Assembly (NCBI RefSeq): GCF_003287285.1
Contig: NZ_QMIG01000010.1
Coordinates: 62,001-126,000, forward strand
DNA: 64,000 nucleotides
Reading direction: 5' to 3'
Origin: Phytoactinopolyspora halophila
GTDB taxonomy: Bacteria; Actinomycetota; Actinomycetes; Jiangellales; Jiangellaceae
This document shows, in pieces, positions 36,081 through 44,744 of this stretch. How positions within the stretch are numbered: the first letter of the stretch is position 1; every line of letters begins with the position of its first letter. A program made the position numbers and the translations under genes. Under the pieces are notes generated by a model. It searched no databases, had not been told where the DNA came from, and saw only the letters and a program-made list of their open reading frames with translations.

Positions 36081-36346
36081 CTCGTAGTCGAGCCAACGGC
36101 CGATTTCACCGGCCGGTATACGCGGGCGGGTCGCTCTCCACCGCATGACGACCACCGCTTTGACCGGCACGGATGCCGCCACGTTTGCGTAGATGCGCAC
36201 GCCGTGTGGGCGTCGCATGGCCAGCAGGTGTGTGGGTATGTCGGGGACATCGGGGGCCACGGAGATCCGGAAGGGGCCGATGTGGAACCTGGAGCTCTGT
36301 CTACTGGCGTGCTGGCCGGCATCTGCTCGGGTGGGGTGATGCCGTG
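36081..36346. other. Intergenic stretch without a confident gene
   Basis: 266 bases between DUF368 and the symporter. Open frames exist on both strands, but none has a ribosome site or a recognisable domain. The minus-strand frame ending inside DUF368 reads protein-like for about 60 codons, which could be a gene remnant. Confidence 0.4.
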
Positions 36347-37933
36347 ATGGAGGATGTCAACGTCGCCACGGTCGATCTTCTCGTGGTCGTGGCTTACGTC
36401 GTCGGGATTTTGATCGTCGGCTTCTGGGTGGGCCGAGGGCACGAAACCACGGACGGCTACTTTCTCGCCGGGCGCCGCGCGGTCTGGCCGCTGATCGGTT
36501 TCGGTCTGATCGCGGTGAATCTGTCCGGGACGTCATACGTGGGCGTCGCGGGTGCCGGATACGAGGAAGGCGTCGCGGTCTGGAACTACGAATGGATGGC
36601 CGCGCTGGTTCTGGCGTTCTTTGCCCTGTTCATTTTGCCGTTCTACCTCCAGACGAAGATCAGTACGGCGCCCGAGTTCTTGCGCAAGCGCTACGACCGG
36701 CGGTCACAGACCGTGTTCTCGGTATTCACCGTCTTCACAGCCATGTTCATCGACGCTTCCGGAGCCATGTTCGCGGGCGCGATCACGCTTGCCGTGTTGT
36801 TTCCGGAGATCCCGCTGGGTGTGCTGATCGTGGGCATGGCATTGCTCGGTGGCATATACGTGATCATGGGTGGGCTCCGTGCCGTCGAGATCACCGATAC
36901 CGTCCAGGGCATCCTCCTGCTGATCGCTGGCGGTGTGCTGTTCTTTCTTGTCTTCAACGAGATCGGTGGTTCGTGGACGGATATTGAAAGCGCCGCGCCG
37001 GAAGGCGGGATGACCATCGCTCCCGAATCCGGGAATGATTTCCTGCCGTGGCCGGGAATCTTCACGGGTGTCGTGTGGCTCGGGTTCTATTACTGGACGA
37101 CCAACCACATCGCGGTGCAGAAGATCTTGTCGGCACGCAGCGTGAACCACGGCCGGTTCGGTGCGCTGTTCGCCGGTCTCATGCAGCTGCCGTTGCTGTT
37201 CCTGCTGGTCATGCCCGGCTTGATGGGCAGGGAGCTCTACGGGGACATCGACAGTCCGGATCAGATCTGGCAGATGCTCGTCGTCGATTTCTTGCCGACC
37301 GGAGTCCGTGGCCTCGTGCTCGCGGCGCTCGTGGCAGCGTTGATGTCGACGCTCGATTCCGTCCTCAACGGGGCGGCGAGCCTGGTCACCAACGACATGA
37401 TCAAGGTGCGATGGCCACGGATGTCGGAGCGCCGATTGCTCGTTCTCGGCCGGCTCATGGTTGGCGTGTTCATGATCGTCGCAGCCGTGTGGGCGCCGCA
37501 GATTGCCGAGTTCCCCACCATCGTGGAGTACTTCCAGTCCTTCCTCGGCGCGATCACGATGCCGGTGGTCGTGGTCTTCCTGGGCGGCATCTTCTGGCAC
37601 CGTGCCACGGCGCCCGCGTCGTTCATAACTCTCGTGATCGGGTTTCCGGTCGGCCTGGCGGCGTTCATCGCGAACGAGATCGTGGGGGTCATCGACATCC
37701 AGTTCTTGTACCTCACCGGGCTCATGCTGGCCTTCAGCATCGCGATCTTCGTCTCCGTGACGGTGGCGACCGAGCCGCCACCGCGCGAGCACATCCGTGA
37801 TGTCATCTGGTCGCGGGCGACCATGCGCCAGGAGACGCACGATCTCCGGGAGGTCCCGCTGTGGCGAAACCACCGGGTCTATGCGGTAGGGCTCATCATC
37901 GTCACGCTGCTGTCGCTGATCCCGTTCCTCTGA
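36347..37933 (+). CDS. Sodium:solute symporter family protein
   Basis: 528 aa with about 13-14 spans. Helices such as LLVVVAYVVGILIVGFWVGR, the AGRRAVWPLIGFGLIAVNLSG region near residue 42 and SAxx-like ALMSTLDSVLNGAASLVTND near 332 are typical of the SSS/SGLT type. The ATG at 36347 begins the family-like sequence MEDVNVATVDL; an open frame upstream is not protein-like. It resembles sugar symporters more than proline or acetate ones, but the substrate is not certain. Confidence 0.88.
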   Translation: MEDVNVATVDLLVVVAYVVGILIVGFWVGRGHETTDGYFLAGRRAVWPLIGFGLIAVNLSGTSYVGVAGAGYEEGVAVWNYEWMAALVLAFFALFILPFYLQTKISTAPEFLRKRYDRRSQTVFSVFTVFTAMFIDASGAMFAGAITLAVLFPEIPLGVLIVGMALLGGIYVIMGGLRAVEITDTVQGILLLIAGGVLFFLVFNEIGGSWTDIESAAPEGGMTIAPESGNDFLPWPGIFTGVVWLGFYYWTTNHIAVQKILSARSVNHGRFGALFAGLMQLPLLFLLVMPGLMGRELYGDIDSPDQIWQMLVVDFLPTGVRGLVLAALVAALMSTLDSVLNGAASLVTNDMIKVRWPRMSERRLLVLGRLMVGVFMIVAAVWAPQIAEFPTIVEYFQSFLGAITMPVVVVFLGGIFWHRATAPASFITLVIGFPVGLAAFIANEIVGVIDIQFLYLTGLMLAFSIAIFVSVTVATEPPPREHIRDVIWSRATMRQETHDLREVPLWRNHRVYAVGLIIVTLLSLIPFL

Positions 37934-38022
37934 GGAGCTACGTGCCACCGGTGTGCGCTGCAGGTGCGGCCGGAACCGCGGCGCCCACGTTATCGGCGCC
38001 ACGCTGCGGGTAACGCGAGTTC

Positions 38023-38226
38023 ATGGATGTTTCCCAGCGCGGATCACGCGGCAGGGTGCGAGAAGACCCCGAAGGAAACGGCCCTGCCGAGCGTTCGGAC
38101 GATGAGGGTGATTTCGCCGAGGAGCACACGAGTATGACCCTCGCCACCGAGATGGATGGCGGTCCGGAAGGCATGCGCGAACCGGAGTCGCCGGAGGGAC
38201 GCGGCGGCGACGGCGGCATGGACTGA
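38023..38226 (+). CDS. Possible small acidic protein
   Basis: 67 aa, rich in Gly, Glu and Asp, with no hydrophobic segment. It fills part of the 394-base gap between the symporter and the epimerase, and codon third positions are mostly G or C. No ribosome site precedes the ATG, so it may be chance. Nothing else was seen in this gap. Confidence 0.3.
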   Translation: MDVSQRGSRGRVREDPEGNGPAERSDDEGDFAEEHTSMTLATEMDGGPEGMREPESPEGRGGDGGMD

Positions 38227-38327
38227 TCCCTTCCCGGGCCCGTGCCCGCCCCCGTCGTGCGTTGATCGACGAAGATCGGGGGAGGGAGCGAGTTTGGCCG
38301 GAGCGATGCTGGGTAGCTGCTCTTGAC

Positions 38328-39347
38328 ATGAGAGTGGTTGTCACGGGTGCCACGGGAAACGTCGGAACCAGCGTCGTCGAGAGTCTCGCGGAGCATCCCG
38401 AGATCGACGAAATCGTGGCGCTCGCGCGGCGGAACCCAGAATGGCGATCACCCAAGGTGACGTTTGTCGCGGACGACATCCGTTCCAGGAGGCTGGTGGA
38501 TCACTTCCGGGGAGCATCCGTGCTCGTGCACCTCGCGTGGGCGTTCCAGCCGACGCACGACCCGATCAAGACCTGGGATACCAATGTCATGGGCAGCATT
38601 GGGGTGTTCGAGGCCGCCGCGGCCGCCGGCGTGAGCGCGCTCGTCTACGCGTCGTCGGTGGGTGCCTACTCCCCGGGGCCGGGCGAGCATGTCGACGAGA
38701 GCTGGCCGACGCACAGCTTGCCCGTGGCCGCCTACGGGAGGGAGAAGGCCTATCTCGAGCGCTATCTCGATGCTTTCGAGCTGCGCCATCCCGAAATGCG
38801 GGTCGTCCGGCTGCGCCCATCGTTCACCTTCAAACGCGAGTCGGCGAGCGAGCAGCGGCGAATCTTTGCCGGGCCGCTGGTTCCCCGGGTGCTGATGCGG
38901 CCCGGACGGCTTCGCGTCTTACCTCTGCCGCCTGGGTTGCGGTTCCAGGCACTGCACACCGCCGACGCGGCGCAGGCGTACAGGTTGGCAGTGACGAGTG
39001 ACGCCCGAGGTGCCTTCAACGTCGCGGCAGAACCGGTCATCGACGGCTCGGCACTCGCGACGCTCTTCGGCGCGCGGACCGTCCCGGTGCCGCCGACAGC
39101 GTTGCGGATGGCGCTTGCCGGAGCATGGCGGTTGCGGCTGGCGCCGGCCGACGAGGCGCTGCTCGCGCTCTTCCTTCAGTTGCCGACGCTTGACACCAGC
39201 CGGATTCGCCGCGAGCTGGGATGGGAGCCGGCCCGCAGTGGCGTCGACGCGTTGCGCGAGATGTTGGAGGGCCTGGCCGACGGGGCAGGTGCCGCCACTG
39301 AACCGCTGCGACCAGATCGGAAGTTGCCCGCTGATCATGAACACTAG
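38328..39347 (+). CDS. NAD-dependent epimerase/dehydratase family protein
   Basis: 339 aa extended short-chain dehydrogenase. The NAD-binding start is MRVVVTGATGNVGTSVV, then ADDIRS, SSVGAYSPG with the catalytic Ser, and the Tyr-Lys pair YGREK near residue 142. No substrate-specific motif was recognised. It has no ribosome site and may be leaderless. Its last codons and stop (39345-39347) lie inside dispersed palindrome C, so the C-terminal ADHEH is encoded by the repeat. Confidence 0.88.
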   Translation: MRVVVTGATGNVGTSVVESLAEHPEIDEIVALARRNPEWRSPKVTFVADDIRSRRLVDHFRGASVLVHLAWAFQPTHDPIKTWDTNVMGSIGVFEAAAAAGVSALVYASSVGAYSPGPGEHVDESWPTHSLPVAAYGREKAYLERYLDAFELRHPEMRVVRLRPSFTFKRESASEQRRIFAGPLVPRVLMRPGRLRVLPLPPGLRFQALHTADAAQAYRLAVTSDARGAFNVAAEPVIDGSALATLFGARTVPVPPTALRMALAGAWRLRLAPADEALLALFLQLPTLDTSRIRRELGWEPARSGVDALREMLEGLADGAGAATEPLRPDRKLPADHEH

Positions 39348-39382
39348 TCGGCCACATAGGCCGACTAGTGTTCATGATCAGC
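39330..39382. repeat. Dispersed palindrome, copy C
   Basis: Perfect 24-base arms, 39330-39353 and 39359-39382, with a 5-base loop ACATA. The outer part is GCTGATCATGAACACTA and the inner part GTCGGCC. It is the most complete of the three copies. It lies between the convergent epimerase and ABC permease genes, and the epimerase stop codon is inside its left arm. Confidence 0.9.
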
Positions 39383-39399
39383 TGGAGAAGGGGGCGGGG

Positions 39400-40221
39400 T
39401 CAGGCGGATCGCTGATACGTACGGAAGGCCCGGGTGGCGACCCAGCCCATGATGAGCGCCGCCGCGCAGAGCAGCCCTCCCCGGGTCGCGATGACCTCCC
39501 AGTCGGTGCCTTCCAGCAGCGCTTCGCGGCTGGCGACCGCCGCCCAGTTGACCGGGTTGAACGAGGCGGCCGTGCCGACCCAGTCCGGCATCAGCTCGGG
39601 CGCCATGAGCGCGGAGGACAGGAACATCAGTGGCAGGGCAATGAACATTGACATGCCGATGAGCGACTCCTGGGATCGCAGCGTCAGCGCCATGGCGCAG
39701 GACAGCGCGGCGAAGAAGATCGCGAGCAGGACCGTTGCCGCGATGACGGTGAGCACACCCCCGGCACCACCCTCGTAACGGGCACCGATCAGGAACGCGA
39801 CGCCGAGGATGATGGCCGACTGGACGATGGTGATCACTGATTGGTAGGCGAGGATGCCGTTGATCAGAGCACCGCGGCTGACCGGCGAGGTGAGATTGCG
39901 GTCCATGACCCCTCGCGTCATGTCCTCGATGAAGCTCGTCCCCGCCCAGTTTGCCGACATGAGAGCGGTCATCACGACGACTCCAGGTGTGAGGTACGTG
40001 ATGTATGAAACGTCCCCGAATCCGGGGAGGTCGGCGACGCGTTCAAAGAGCTGGCTGAACAGCAGCAACCAGACCATGGGCTGGGCCAGCGTGAACGCCA
40101 GGTACGCCGGCTCGCGGCGCAAGATGCGCAGTGACCGCCCGGCCAGATAGAACGTGTGGGGAATCGTGCGGGATGTAACGCGGGACGCCGTGGGGGACGT
40201 GGTGCGGGACATCGTCGACAT
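39400..40221 (-). CDS. ABC-2 type permease, DrrB-like
   Basis: 273 aa with six spans. A short Ser/Thr-rich N-terminus is followed by LAGRSLRILRREPAYLAFTL, a DrrB-like opening. YLTPGVVVMTALMSANWAG and the family turn around VMDRNLTSPVSRGALI follow. The start shares one base with the stop of the ATPase gene (TGATG) and has AAGGAGG ahead. With the ATPase it forms a drug or lipid exporter like DrrAB. PadR upstream is the probable repressor. Confidence 0.9.
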   Translation of the reverse strand: MSTMSRTTSPTASRVTSRTIPHTFYLAGRSLRILRREPAYLAFTLAQPMVWLLLFSQLFERVADLPGFGDVSYITYLTPGVVVMTALMSANWAGTSFIEDMTRGVMDRNLTSPVSRGALINGILAYQSVITIVQSAIILGVAFLIGARYEGGAGGVLTVIAATVLLAIFFAALSCAMALTLRSQESLIGMSMFIALPLMFLSSALMAPELMPDWVGTAASFNPVNWAAVASREALLEGTDWEVIATRGGLLCAAALIMGWVATRAFRTYQRSA

Positions 40222-41255
40222 CACGCTGCCTCCTTCGTTCCGGCCTCGTCGGCGGCGCGGAAGGAGCGGCCGGCGTGGCGCAGGTAGACGTCGTCGAGTG
40301 ACGGTCGTGCGAGAGTGACCGAGGCGATCTCGACCCCCGAGGAGTCGAGCGCCACCAGCGTCCGGGCCATGTTCGACGCACCGTCGGTGACGTTGGCCCG
40401 CAAGGTGGCGTCGTCGACGCTGACATCGTGTACGCCGTCGATCGCCGTCACGGCGGCGACGGCCACGTCGCGCGCCTCGGGATCGGCGAGCTGGATCTGG
40501 ATGGTCTCGCCTTCGAGTTGGCCCTTGAGCTCATCCGGCGTGCCGGTAGCGACGACGCGGCCGTGGTCGATGATGACGAGGTTGTCGGCCAGGTTGTCGG
40601 CCTCTTCGAGGTAGTGGGTTGTGAGTACCACGGTGAGCCCGCTGGTCTTGGACAGGCCGGCTATCTCCGCCCACATGTCGGCCCGCGCCTCGGGATCGAG
40701 CCCGGTCGTGGGTTCGTCGAGGAAGAGCACCTGCGGATGGTGAATGAGCGCGAGCGCGACGTCGAGCTTGCGCTGCATGCCGCCCGACCATTTCTTGGTG
40801 AGCCGGTTGGCCGCCTCGGCCAGGCCGAATCGCTCCAGGAGCTCGGTGCCGCGCCGGGCGATCTCCTTCTTGGGCATCCCGTAGATGCGGCCTTGCAGGC
40901 TCAGGTTCTCCCACCCGGTGGCGGTGGGATCGAAGCACGGCTTCTGTGGCACGTAGCCGATGGCATGCCGGACGGCTGCGGCGTCGCGCTCGACATCGAA
41001 CCCGGCGACGCGGGCGTGACCTTCGTCCGCGCGGGCCAGCGTGGTCAGGATCTTCGTGGTGGTGGACTTGCCGGCACCGTTCGGTCCCAGCATGCCGAAG
41101 ACCGTGCCGGCCGGAACGGAGAGACTGATGCCGGCCAGCGCGTGGACGGCCTTGTCTCCCGTGCCGTAGGTCTTCGTCAGGTCGATCGCCTCGACGGCGA
41201 TGTCCGGCGGCGCCGTGGACTCGGGCGCGACGCGGACGTGCTGATGTGTGGACAT
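40221..41255 (-). CDS. ABC transporter ATP-binding protein, DrrA-like
   Basis: 344 aa. Walker A GPNGAGKST near residues 58-66, signature WSGGMQRKLDVALALIH near 150, Walker B VLFLDEPTTGLDP and switch His in LTTHYLEEAD. The C-terminal 100 residues (QIQLADPEARDVAVAAVTAI onward) match the regulatory tail of DrrA-type daunorubicin-resistance ATPases. Co-transcribed with the DrrB-like permease. The PadR gene lies 180 bases upstream on the same strand. Confidence 0.92.
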   Translation of the reverse strand: MSTHQHVRVAPESTAPPDIAVEAIDLTKTYGTGDKAVHALAGISLSVPAGTVFGMLGPNGAGKSTTTKILTTLARADEGHARVAGFDVERDAAAVRHAIGYVPQKPCFDPTATGWENLSLQGRIYGMPKKEIARRGTELLERFGLAEAANRLTKKWSGGMQRKLDVALALIHHPQVLFLDEPTTGLDPEARADMWAEIAGLSKTSGLTVVLTTHYLEEADNLADNLVIIDHGRVVATGTPDELKGQLEGETIQIQLADPEARDVAVAAVTAIDGVHDVSVDDATLRANVTDGASNMARTLVALDSSGVEIASVTLARPSLDDVYLRHAGRSFRAADEAGTKEAA

Positions 41256-41435
41256 GGCTCTCCCTTGGCAAGAACTGGTGGGTGGAGCCGATGCCGGAGA
41301 CGTGTGACCTATCCTGGACGGTGGAGCCCTAGGAGTAGGTCCCGTGCTCGGGAATCGACTCCGGGGATACTGGATGGCCCCTGGCCGTGGTGTTGGCGCA
41401 TCGGCGGCCGGGGGTCGTTTGCGTGGTGACGGCGT

Positions 41436-42131
41436 CTAACCGCCGTCGTCGGCATTCGTCTCGGTGAGCCAGGCGTGAACCTCCTTGAACTCGTCGGCGA
41501 GCGTGCTCTCGATCTCCTCGTGCGATTTGCCTGCCGCACGCAGCTCGTACATGCGGCGCCACATGTCGACTCCGTCGAAGGTGCCGGAGCGCAGCTCGGC
41601 GAGCAGGTTCTGTACGAACTCGATCTCCGCTGCACGCAGGGCGAGCTCGTATTCGTGCTCGATCGCGAACAGCCGGGGCAGCCCCATCTTGGCAGTCTCG
41701 CGCATCAGGCCGGAGCCGTATTCGTACTCTGCCCGCAGGCGCTCCAGTCGTTGTTCGAGGAGGCGGATCACATTGTCGACCGGCAACGCCGGCATCAAGG
41801 ACAGGGCCGCTTCGAACTGCGGGTACTCCTTGGCTGGCGTGCCGAGGAGTTCGCCGAGCCATTCGATCATCGTGGTGCGACCGGTGTCGGTGATCGTGTA
41901 CACGGTCCGTTCCGGTCGCTTGCCTTCTCGTGTCGTCTCCTGCGCCTCTATCAGGCCTCGTTTCTGGAGGGACTCGACGACGGAATACAGCGAGCCGTAG
42001 TTGAGCTTGATGCTTTCTTCCTTGCGGCGCTCCTTCAGCGTGGTGGAGATCTCGTAGGGGTGCATCGGGCGCTCGTGCAGCAGCGTCAGGACGGCTAGAG
42101 CCAGCGGGTTGGACGGGCGTTTGGCCGCCAT
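41436..42131 (-). CDS. PadR-family transcriptional regulator
   Basis: 231 aa. The winged helix NPLALAVLTLLHERPMHPYE, then NYGSLYSVVESLQKRGLIEA at residues 43-62, is the PadR signature. The long C-terminal half is helical and makes the dimer. GGAGAT lies 6 bases before the ATG. It precedes the DrrAB-like exporter and probably represses it and itself; the promoter at 42190-42217 carries a candidate operator. Confidence 0.93.
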   Translation of the reverse strand: MAAKRPSNPLALAVLTLLHERPMHPYEISTTLKERRKEESIKLNYGSLYSVVESLQKRGLIEAQETTREGKRPERTVYTITDTGRTTMIEWLGELLGTPAKEYPQFEAALSLMPALPVDNVIRLLEQRLERLRAEYEYGSGLMRETAKMGLPRLFAIEHEYELALRAAEIEFVQNLLAELRSGTFDGVDMWRRMYELRAAGKSHEEIESTLADEFKEVHAWLTETNADDGG

Positions 42132-42176
42132 GCAGATCTCCTTCCTGCGCTCTGCCTCGAGTGCTCGAAGTGAATT

Positions 42177-42217
42177 ACTCTGATTAGAGTATTAGTGTCA
42201 GGGCAGACGTTGTCAAA
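42177..42217 (-). promoter_or_regulatory. padR promoter with inverted-repeat operator
   Basis: On the minus strand TTGACA (42212-42217) is followed after 16 bases by TAATAC (42190-42195), a strong sigma-70-type promoter. The inverted repeat TACTCT-N4-AGAGTA (42177-42192) covers the -10 and start region, as expected for autoregulation by PadR. The promoter lies immediately beyond the stop codon of the GDPD gene (42219). Confidence 0.65.
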
Positions 42218-42218
42218 C

Positions 42219-42932
42219 TCAGCGGGAAGGGCGGAGTGACTTGAGGAGCGACAGGTCCTTGCTGACCACGCCGGTGACCTCGAGATCGTGAGCTTCGGCC
42301 AGGTGTTCTGCGGTGTCCACCGGCCACGTGAAGACATGCTCCACGTGGTAGCGCATCTCCGTCACGAGCTGTCGCGTCAGCAGCGTGCGGTGTACGGCGC
42401 AACCGAAGATCGGGCGCTGGTTCGGCCACGACGGCTGACCCTTGCGCAGTAGCTCGCGTAGCCGCTCCACCATGGGCCAGCTGCCGGCCGAGAGCACCGG
42501 GCGGACCTTGGGCAGCTCCGCGAATGCCTTGAACATCCACCAGTGCGGTGTAGACACCGTGATCGTCGTGTCTGGTGCGTGTTCGCTCAAGACCTCGGCG
42601 ACCGCCGGCGCCAACGCGGGACGGAATCCTTTGAGGTCGAGAAGCAAGCGGTGACGGTTCTCGCCCACCTCGGCCAGCAGGTCGGTGAGCGTGGGGATGG
42701 CGGCACTGCGACGCGGAACGACGTCACCTGGATGCCACAGCAGCCGGGGGCCGAGGGCCTTCAAGTGACGCACTTCGGGGGTTCCCCTGAAGAGCCGGAC
42801 ATCCGCTTCGATGAGATCCACATCGGTGTCGAGCGCCGCTCGAAGTGTCGTCGTGTCGTTGGCGGCACGGTGGGCGATGGTGAGGATGCCAGCTCCGCCG
42901 CGTCCAACCGTGGAATCGCCGCTGTTCGTCAT
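42219..42932 (-). CDS. Glycerophosphodiester phosphodiesterase family protein
   Basis: 237 aa. The start ILTIAHRAANDTTTLRAALD gives the HR pair, and VDLIEADVRLFRG supplies the E-x-D metal ligands. RLLLDLKGF follows near residue 91, with the Lys of the second motif. It would release glycerol-3-phosphate from deacylated phospholipids. No signal peptide, so probably cytosolic. The family barrel is slightly shorter than usual. Confidence 0.85.
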   Translation of the reverse strand: MTNSGDSTVGRGGAGILTIAHRAANDTTTLRAALDTDVDLIEADVRLFRGTPEVRHLKALGPRLLWHPGDVVPRRSAAIPTLTDLLAEVGENRHRLLLDLKGFRPALAPAVAEVLSEHAPDTTITVSTPHWWMFKAFAELPKVRPVLSAGSWPMVERLRELLRKGQPSWPNQRPIFGCAVHRTLLTRQLVTEMRYHVEHVFTWPVDTAEHLAEAHDLEVTGVVSKDLSLLKSLRPSR

Positions 42933-42991
42933 GGGTTGCGTCAGACTCCCGTCCTTCGCGTGTAACCTCGCCGAGTCACGGTGGGTTCTGA

Positions 42992-43004
42992 CGTCATTAT
43001 GACG
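42992..43004. promoter_or_regulatory. Inverted repeat upstream of the GDPD gene
   Basis: CGTCAT-T-ATGACG is a perfect inverted repeat 60 bases upstream of the GDPD start. It could be an operator. No -35/-10 pair was assigned with confidence. Confidence 0.3.
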
Positions 43005-43044
43005 CCCATCACGCCACACAAGCCATGGCGAGGGCCGCCAACAC

Positions 43045-43779
43045 TCAGAGGTCGGCTGCCGACCACACCGTGTCAGTGCCGGTGACGAGCTCGATGCGGG
43101 CAGCTGATGCTCCGGGAGCGGGCATGACCCATGTCGCTCCCTCGTCCGGCAGGTGCCAACGCCCCAGTGTGACGGTCTCGCCGTTGTCGAGGCGGGCCCG
43201 GCATTCGTAGGTCTTCCCTCCGTAGCCGCCTGCGACGGTGACGACCAGGACCTGTTGCTCGTCGAGATAGCTGAGCGCCGCCGTGCCGACGAGCTCGCCA
43301 TCCGGCGTCGCCAGCGGTGTTCCCGCGGAGGCGTCGTAGACGCTGGCCGGTGCCTCCTCGTCGGGCGAGTCGACCGCGAGCGTGCCGCCGATTCCGAGAG
43401 TGACGCCGAGCGTGCACGCGGCTGCGAGCTGGGCGAGGGTGCGCCGGCGAGGACGGCTCGCCGATCCGCCATGACCGGCGTACTCGGTGTGGACTGCATC
43501 CTCCGGGCCGTCAGGGTGGCCGGACGGTGTGGTCGAGGACGTGGTGGATCCGGCCGGGGGCAGCATCGCGGCGAGAACGCCCCGCTCGAAGCCCGGCGGC
43601 GGTTCGATCCTCGGTGTGGCAGGAAGGATGTGATCGACGCTCGTGGCAAGCGCGTCGTACTCCCGTTTGCAGGGATGGCATGTCGACAGGTGGTGCACGA
43701 GATCGTGTGCCTCGGTAACGGGCAACTCACCCAAGACGAGATCGAGCAGCCTGTCGTCACCTGGATGTTGCTCAGTCAT
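43045..43779 (-). CDS. Anti-sigma factor, RskA-like zinc finger protein
   Basis: 244 aa. The N-terminal zinc-binding anti-sigma motif is HHLSTCHPC (H-x3-C-x2-C) near residue 29. A single span ACTLGVTLGIGGTLAV near 122 follows. The C-terminal extracytoplasmic domain (VVTVAGGYGGKTYECRARLD) resembles the RskA sensing domain. It holds the ECF sigma encoded just upstream, whose gene it overlaps by 8 bases, and would release it on regulated proteolysis. Confidence 0.88.
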   Translation of the reverse strand: MTEQHPGDDRLLDLVLGELPVTEAHDLVHHLSTCHPCKREYDALATSVDHILPATPRIEPPPGFERGVLAAMLPPAGSTTSSTTPSGHPDGPEDAVHTEYAGHGGSASRPRRRTLAQLAAACTLGVTLGIGGTLAVDSPDEEAPASVYDASAGTPLATPDGELVGTAALSYLDEQQVLVVTVAGGYGGKTYECRARLDNGETVTLGRWHLPDEGATWVMPAPGASAARIELVTGTDTVWSAADL

Positions 43780-44347
43780 GGTGTTCCTCCAGGAGCTCGC
43801 GCATGCGACGCAGGCCGGTGCGGATCCGGGTCTTGGCAGTGCCCAGCGGAATTCCCTCGTGACGGCTCACATCGGCGGCTGGACAGCCGGCGATGACCGC
43901 AAGAATGACCGCGCGCGCCTGTTCCGGCGCGAGCTCGTTGAGCCGCCGGATGGCGGCTTCGGCTTCGAGGCGGTGCAGTGTGGTGTCGGTGGGATCCGGG
44001 ACATTCAGAGTGCCATGAATGAGCCTTTCGAGTGCTTCGCCATCGGTCGGCACGGTCCGCCGCATCCGGACGGCGTCGATGGCGGCATTCCTGGTGATGG
44101 TCAACAGCCAGGTCAGGGCCGAGGCACGGCGGGGGTCGAAGGTAGCGGCGGCACGCCAGGCGCGGACGAAGGCTTCCTGACTGACGTCTTCGGCCATTGA
44201 CGAGTCTCGTGTGATGGACAGGGCCAGGCCGAACACGGCGCTCTGAAACCGGCGCACGAAGGCAGCGGCTGCCAGGTGGTCGCCGAGGGTCAGGCCCTCG
44301 ACGAGAGCCGCATCGGAGGCGCGGTCGGCGTGGGTGAACATTTGCAC
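43772..44347 (-). CDS. ECF RNA polymerase sigma factor (SigK-like)
   Basis: 191 aa. Region 2 is RRFQSAVFGLALSITRDSSM, then AEDVSQEAFVRAWRAAATFD. Region 4 is APEQARAVILAVIAGCPAAD, then GIPLGTAKTRIRTGLRRMRE. It forms a pair with the RskA-like gene downstream. TATTCT lies 5 bases before the GTG at 44347, so the transcript may be leaderless; an ATG two codons later is the alternative start. Confidence 0.9.
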   Translation of the reverse strand: MQMFTHADRASDAALVEGLTLGDHLAAAAFVRRFQSAVFGLALSITRDSSMAEDVSQEAFVRAWRAAATFDPRRASALTWLLTITRNAAIDAVRMRRTVPTDGEALERLIHGTLNVPDPTDTTLHRLEAEAAIRRLNELAPEQARAVILAVIAGCPAADVSRHEGIPLGTAKTRIRTGLRRMRELLEEHHD

Positions 44348-44628
44348 ATTCGAGAATACGGCTGAATGCGTCGAAGAGATTGCACGATCTCGACAGAGGA
44401 GATCATCTTCGCATCGGAAGGGCTCCGATGTGTGCAGTTCTAAACGACTCTATTTCGAGACTGTGAGTGTCCGGAAATATTGCGCATACCAACTTCTGGA
44501 ACGAGAAGAACTTCAGTCCCCACGGGTGAGCCCGGAACGGCGTAACGGAAGCGTATCGGTTACGCCACGGCTGCATAGAGCGGGAATATTTTGGCGGTTT
44601 GTGCGCACTTCGGAGCACTTCACACGGA
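44348..44628. other. Intergenic stretch without a confident gene
   Basis: About 280 bases between the ECF sigma gene and the cold-shock terminator. It has lower GC than its neighbours and presumably carries the ECF gene's promoter. I see no ORF with a ribosome site, no RNA gene and no repeat. Confidence 0.4.
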
Positions 44629-44664
44629 AGGCGCCCCGCCAGGCCGGAGGCTGACGGGGCGCCT
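44629..44664 (-). terminator. Terminator hairpin of the cold-shock gene
   Basis: AGGCGCCCCG (44629-44638) pairs perfectly with CGGGGCGCCT (44655-44664) around a 16-base loop. It lies 80 bases beyond the cold-shock stop codon. A short TTCC follows on the minus strand rather than a long T-run, as usual in actinobacteria. Confidence 0.6.
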
Positions 44665-44744
44665 GCGCTTTCAGTGTGGGTCGGCGTACAGGCCGACCCG
44701 GCGTTCCGGTGAATTCTGGAGCCGGAACGCCACAATATGGGATC

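Noticed and set aside
35817-36260. 147-codon minus-strand frame covering the gap after DUF368
   Set aside because: About 60 codons look protein-like but no family is recognised, and the frame runs into DUF368 antisense. Perhaps a remnant, not strong enough to annotate.
36704-38002. 432-codon minus-strand frame over the symporter
   Set aside because: Charged low-complexity shadow of a membrane protein gene; no start signals.
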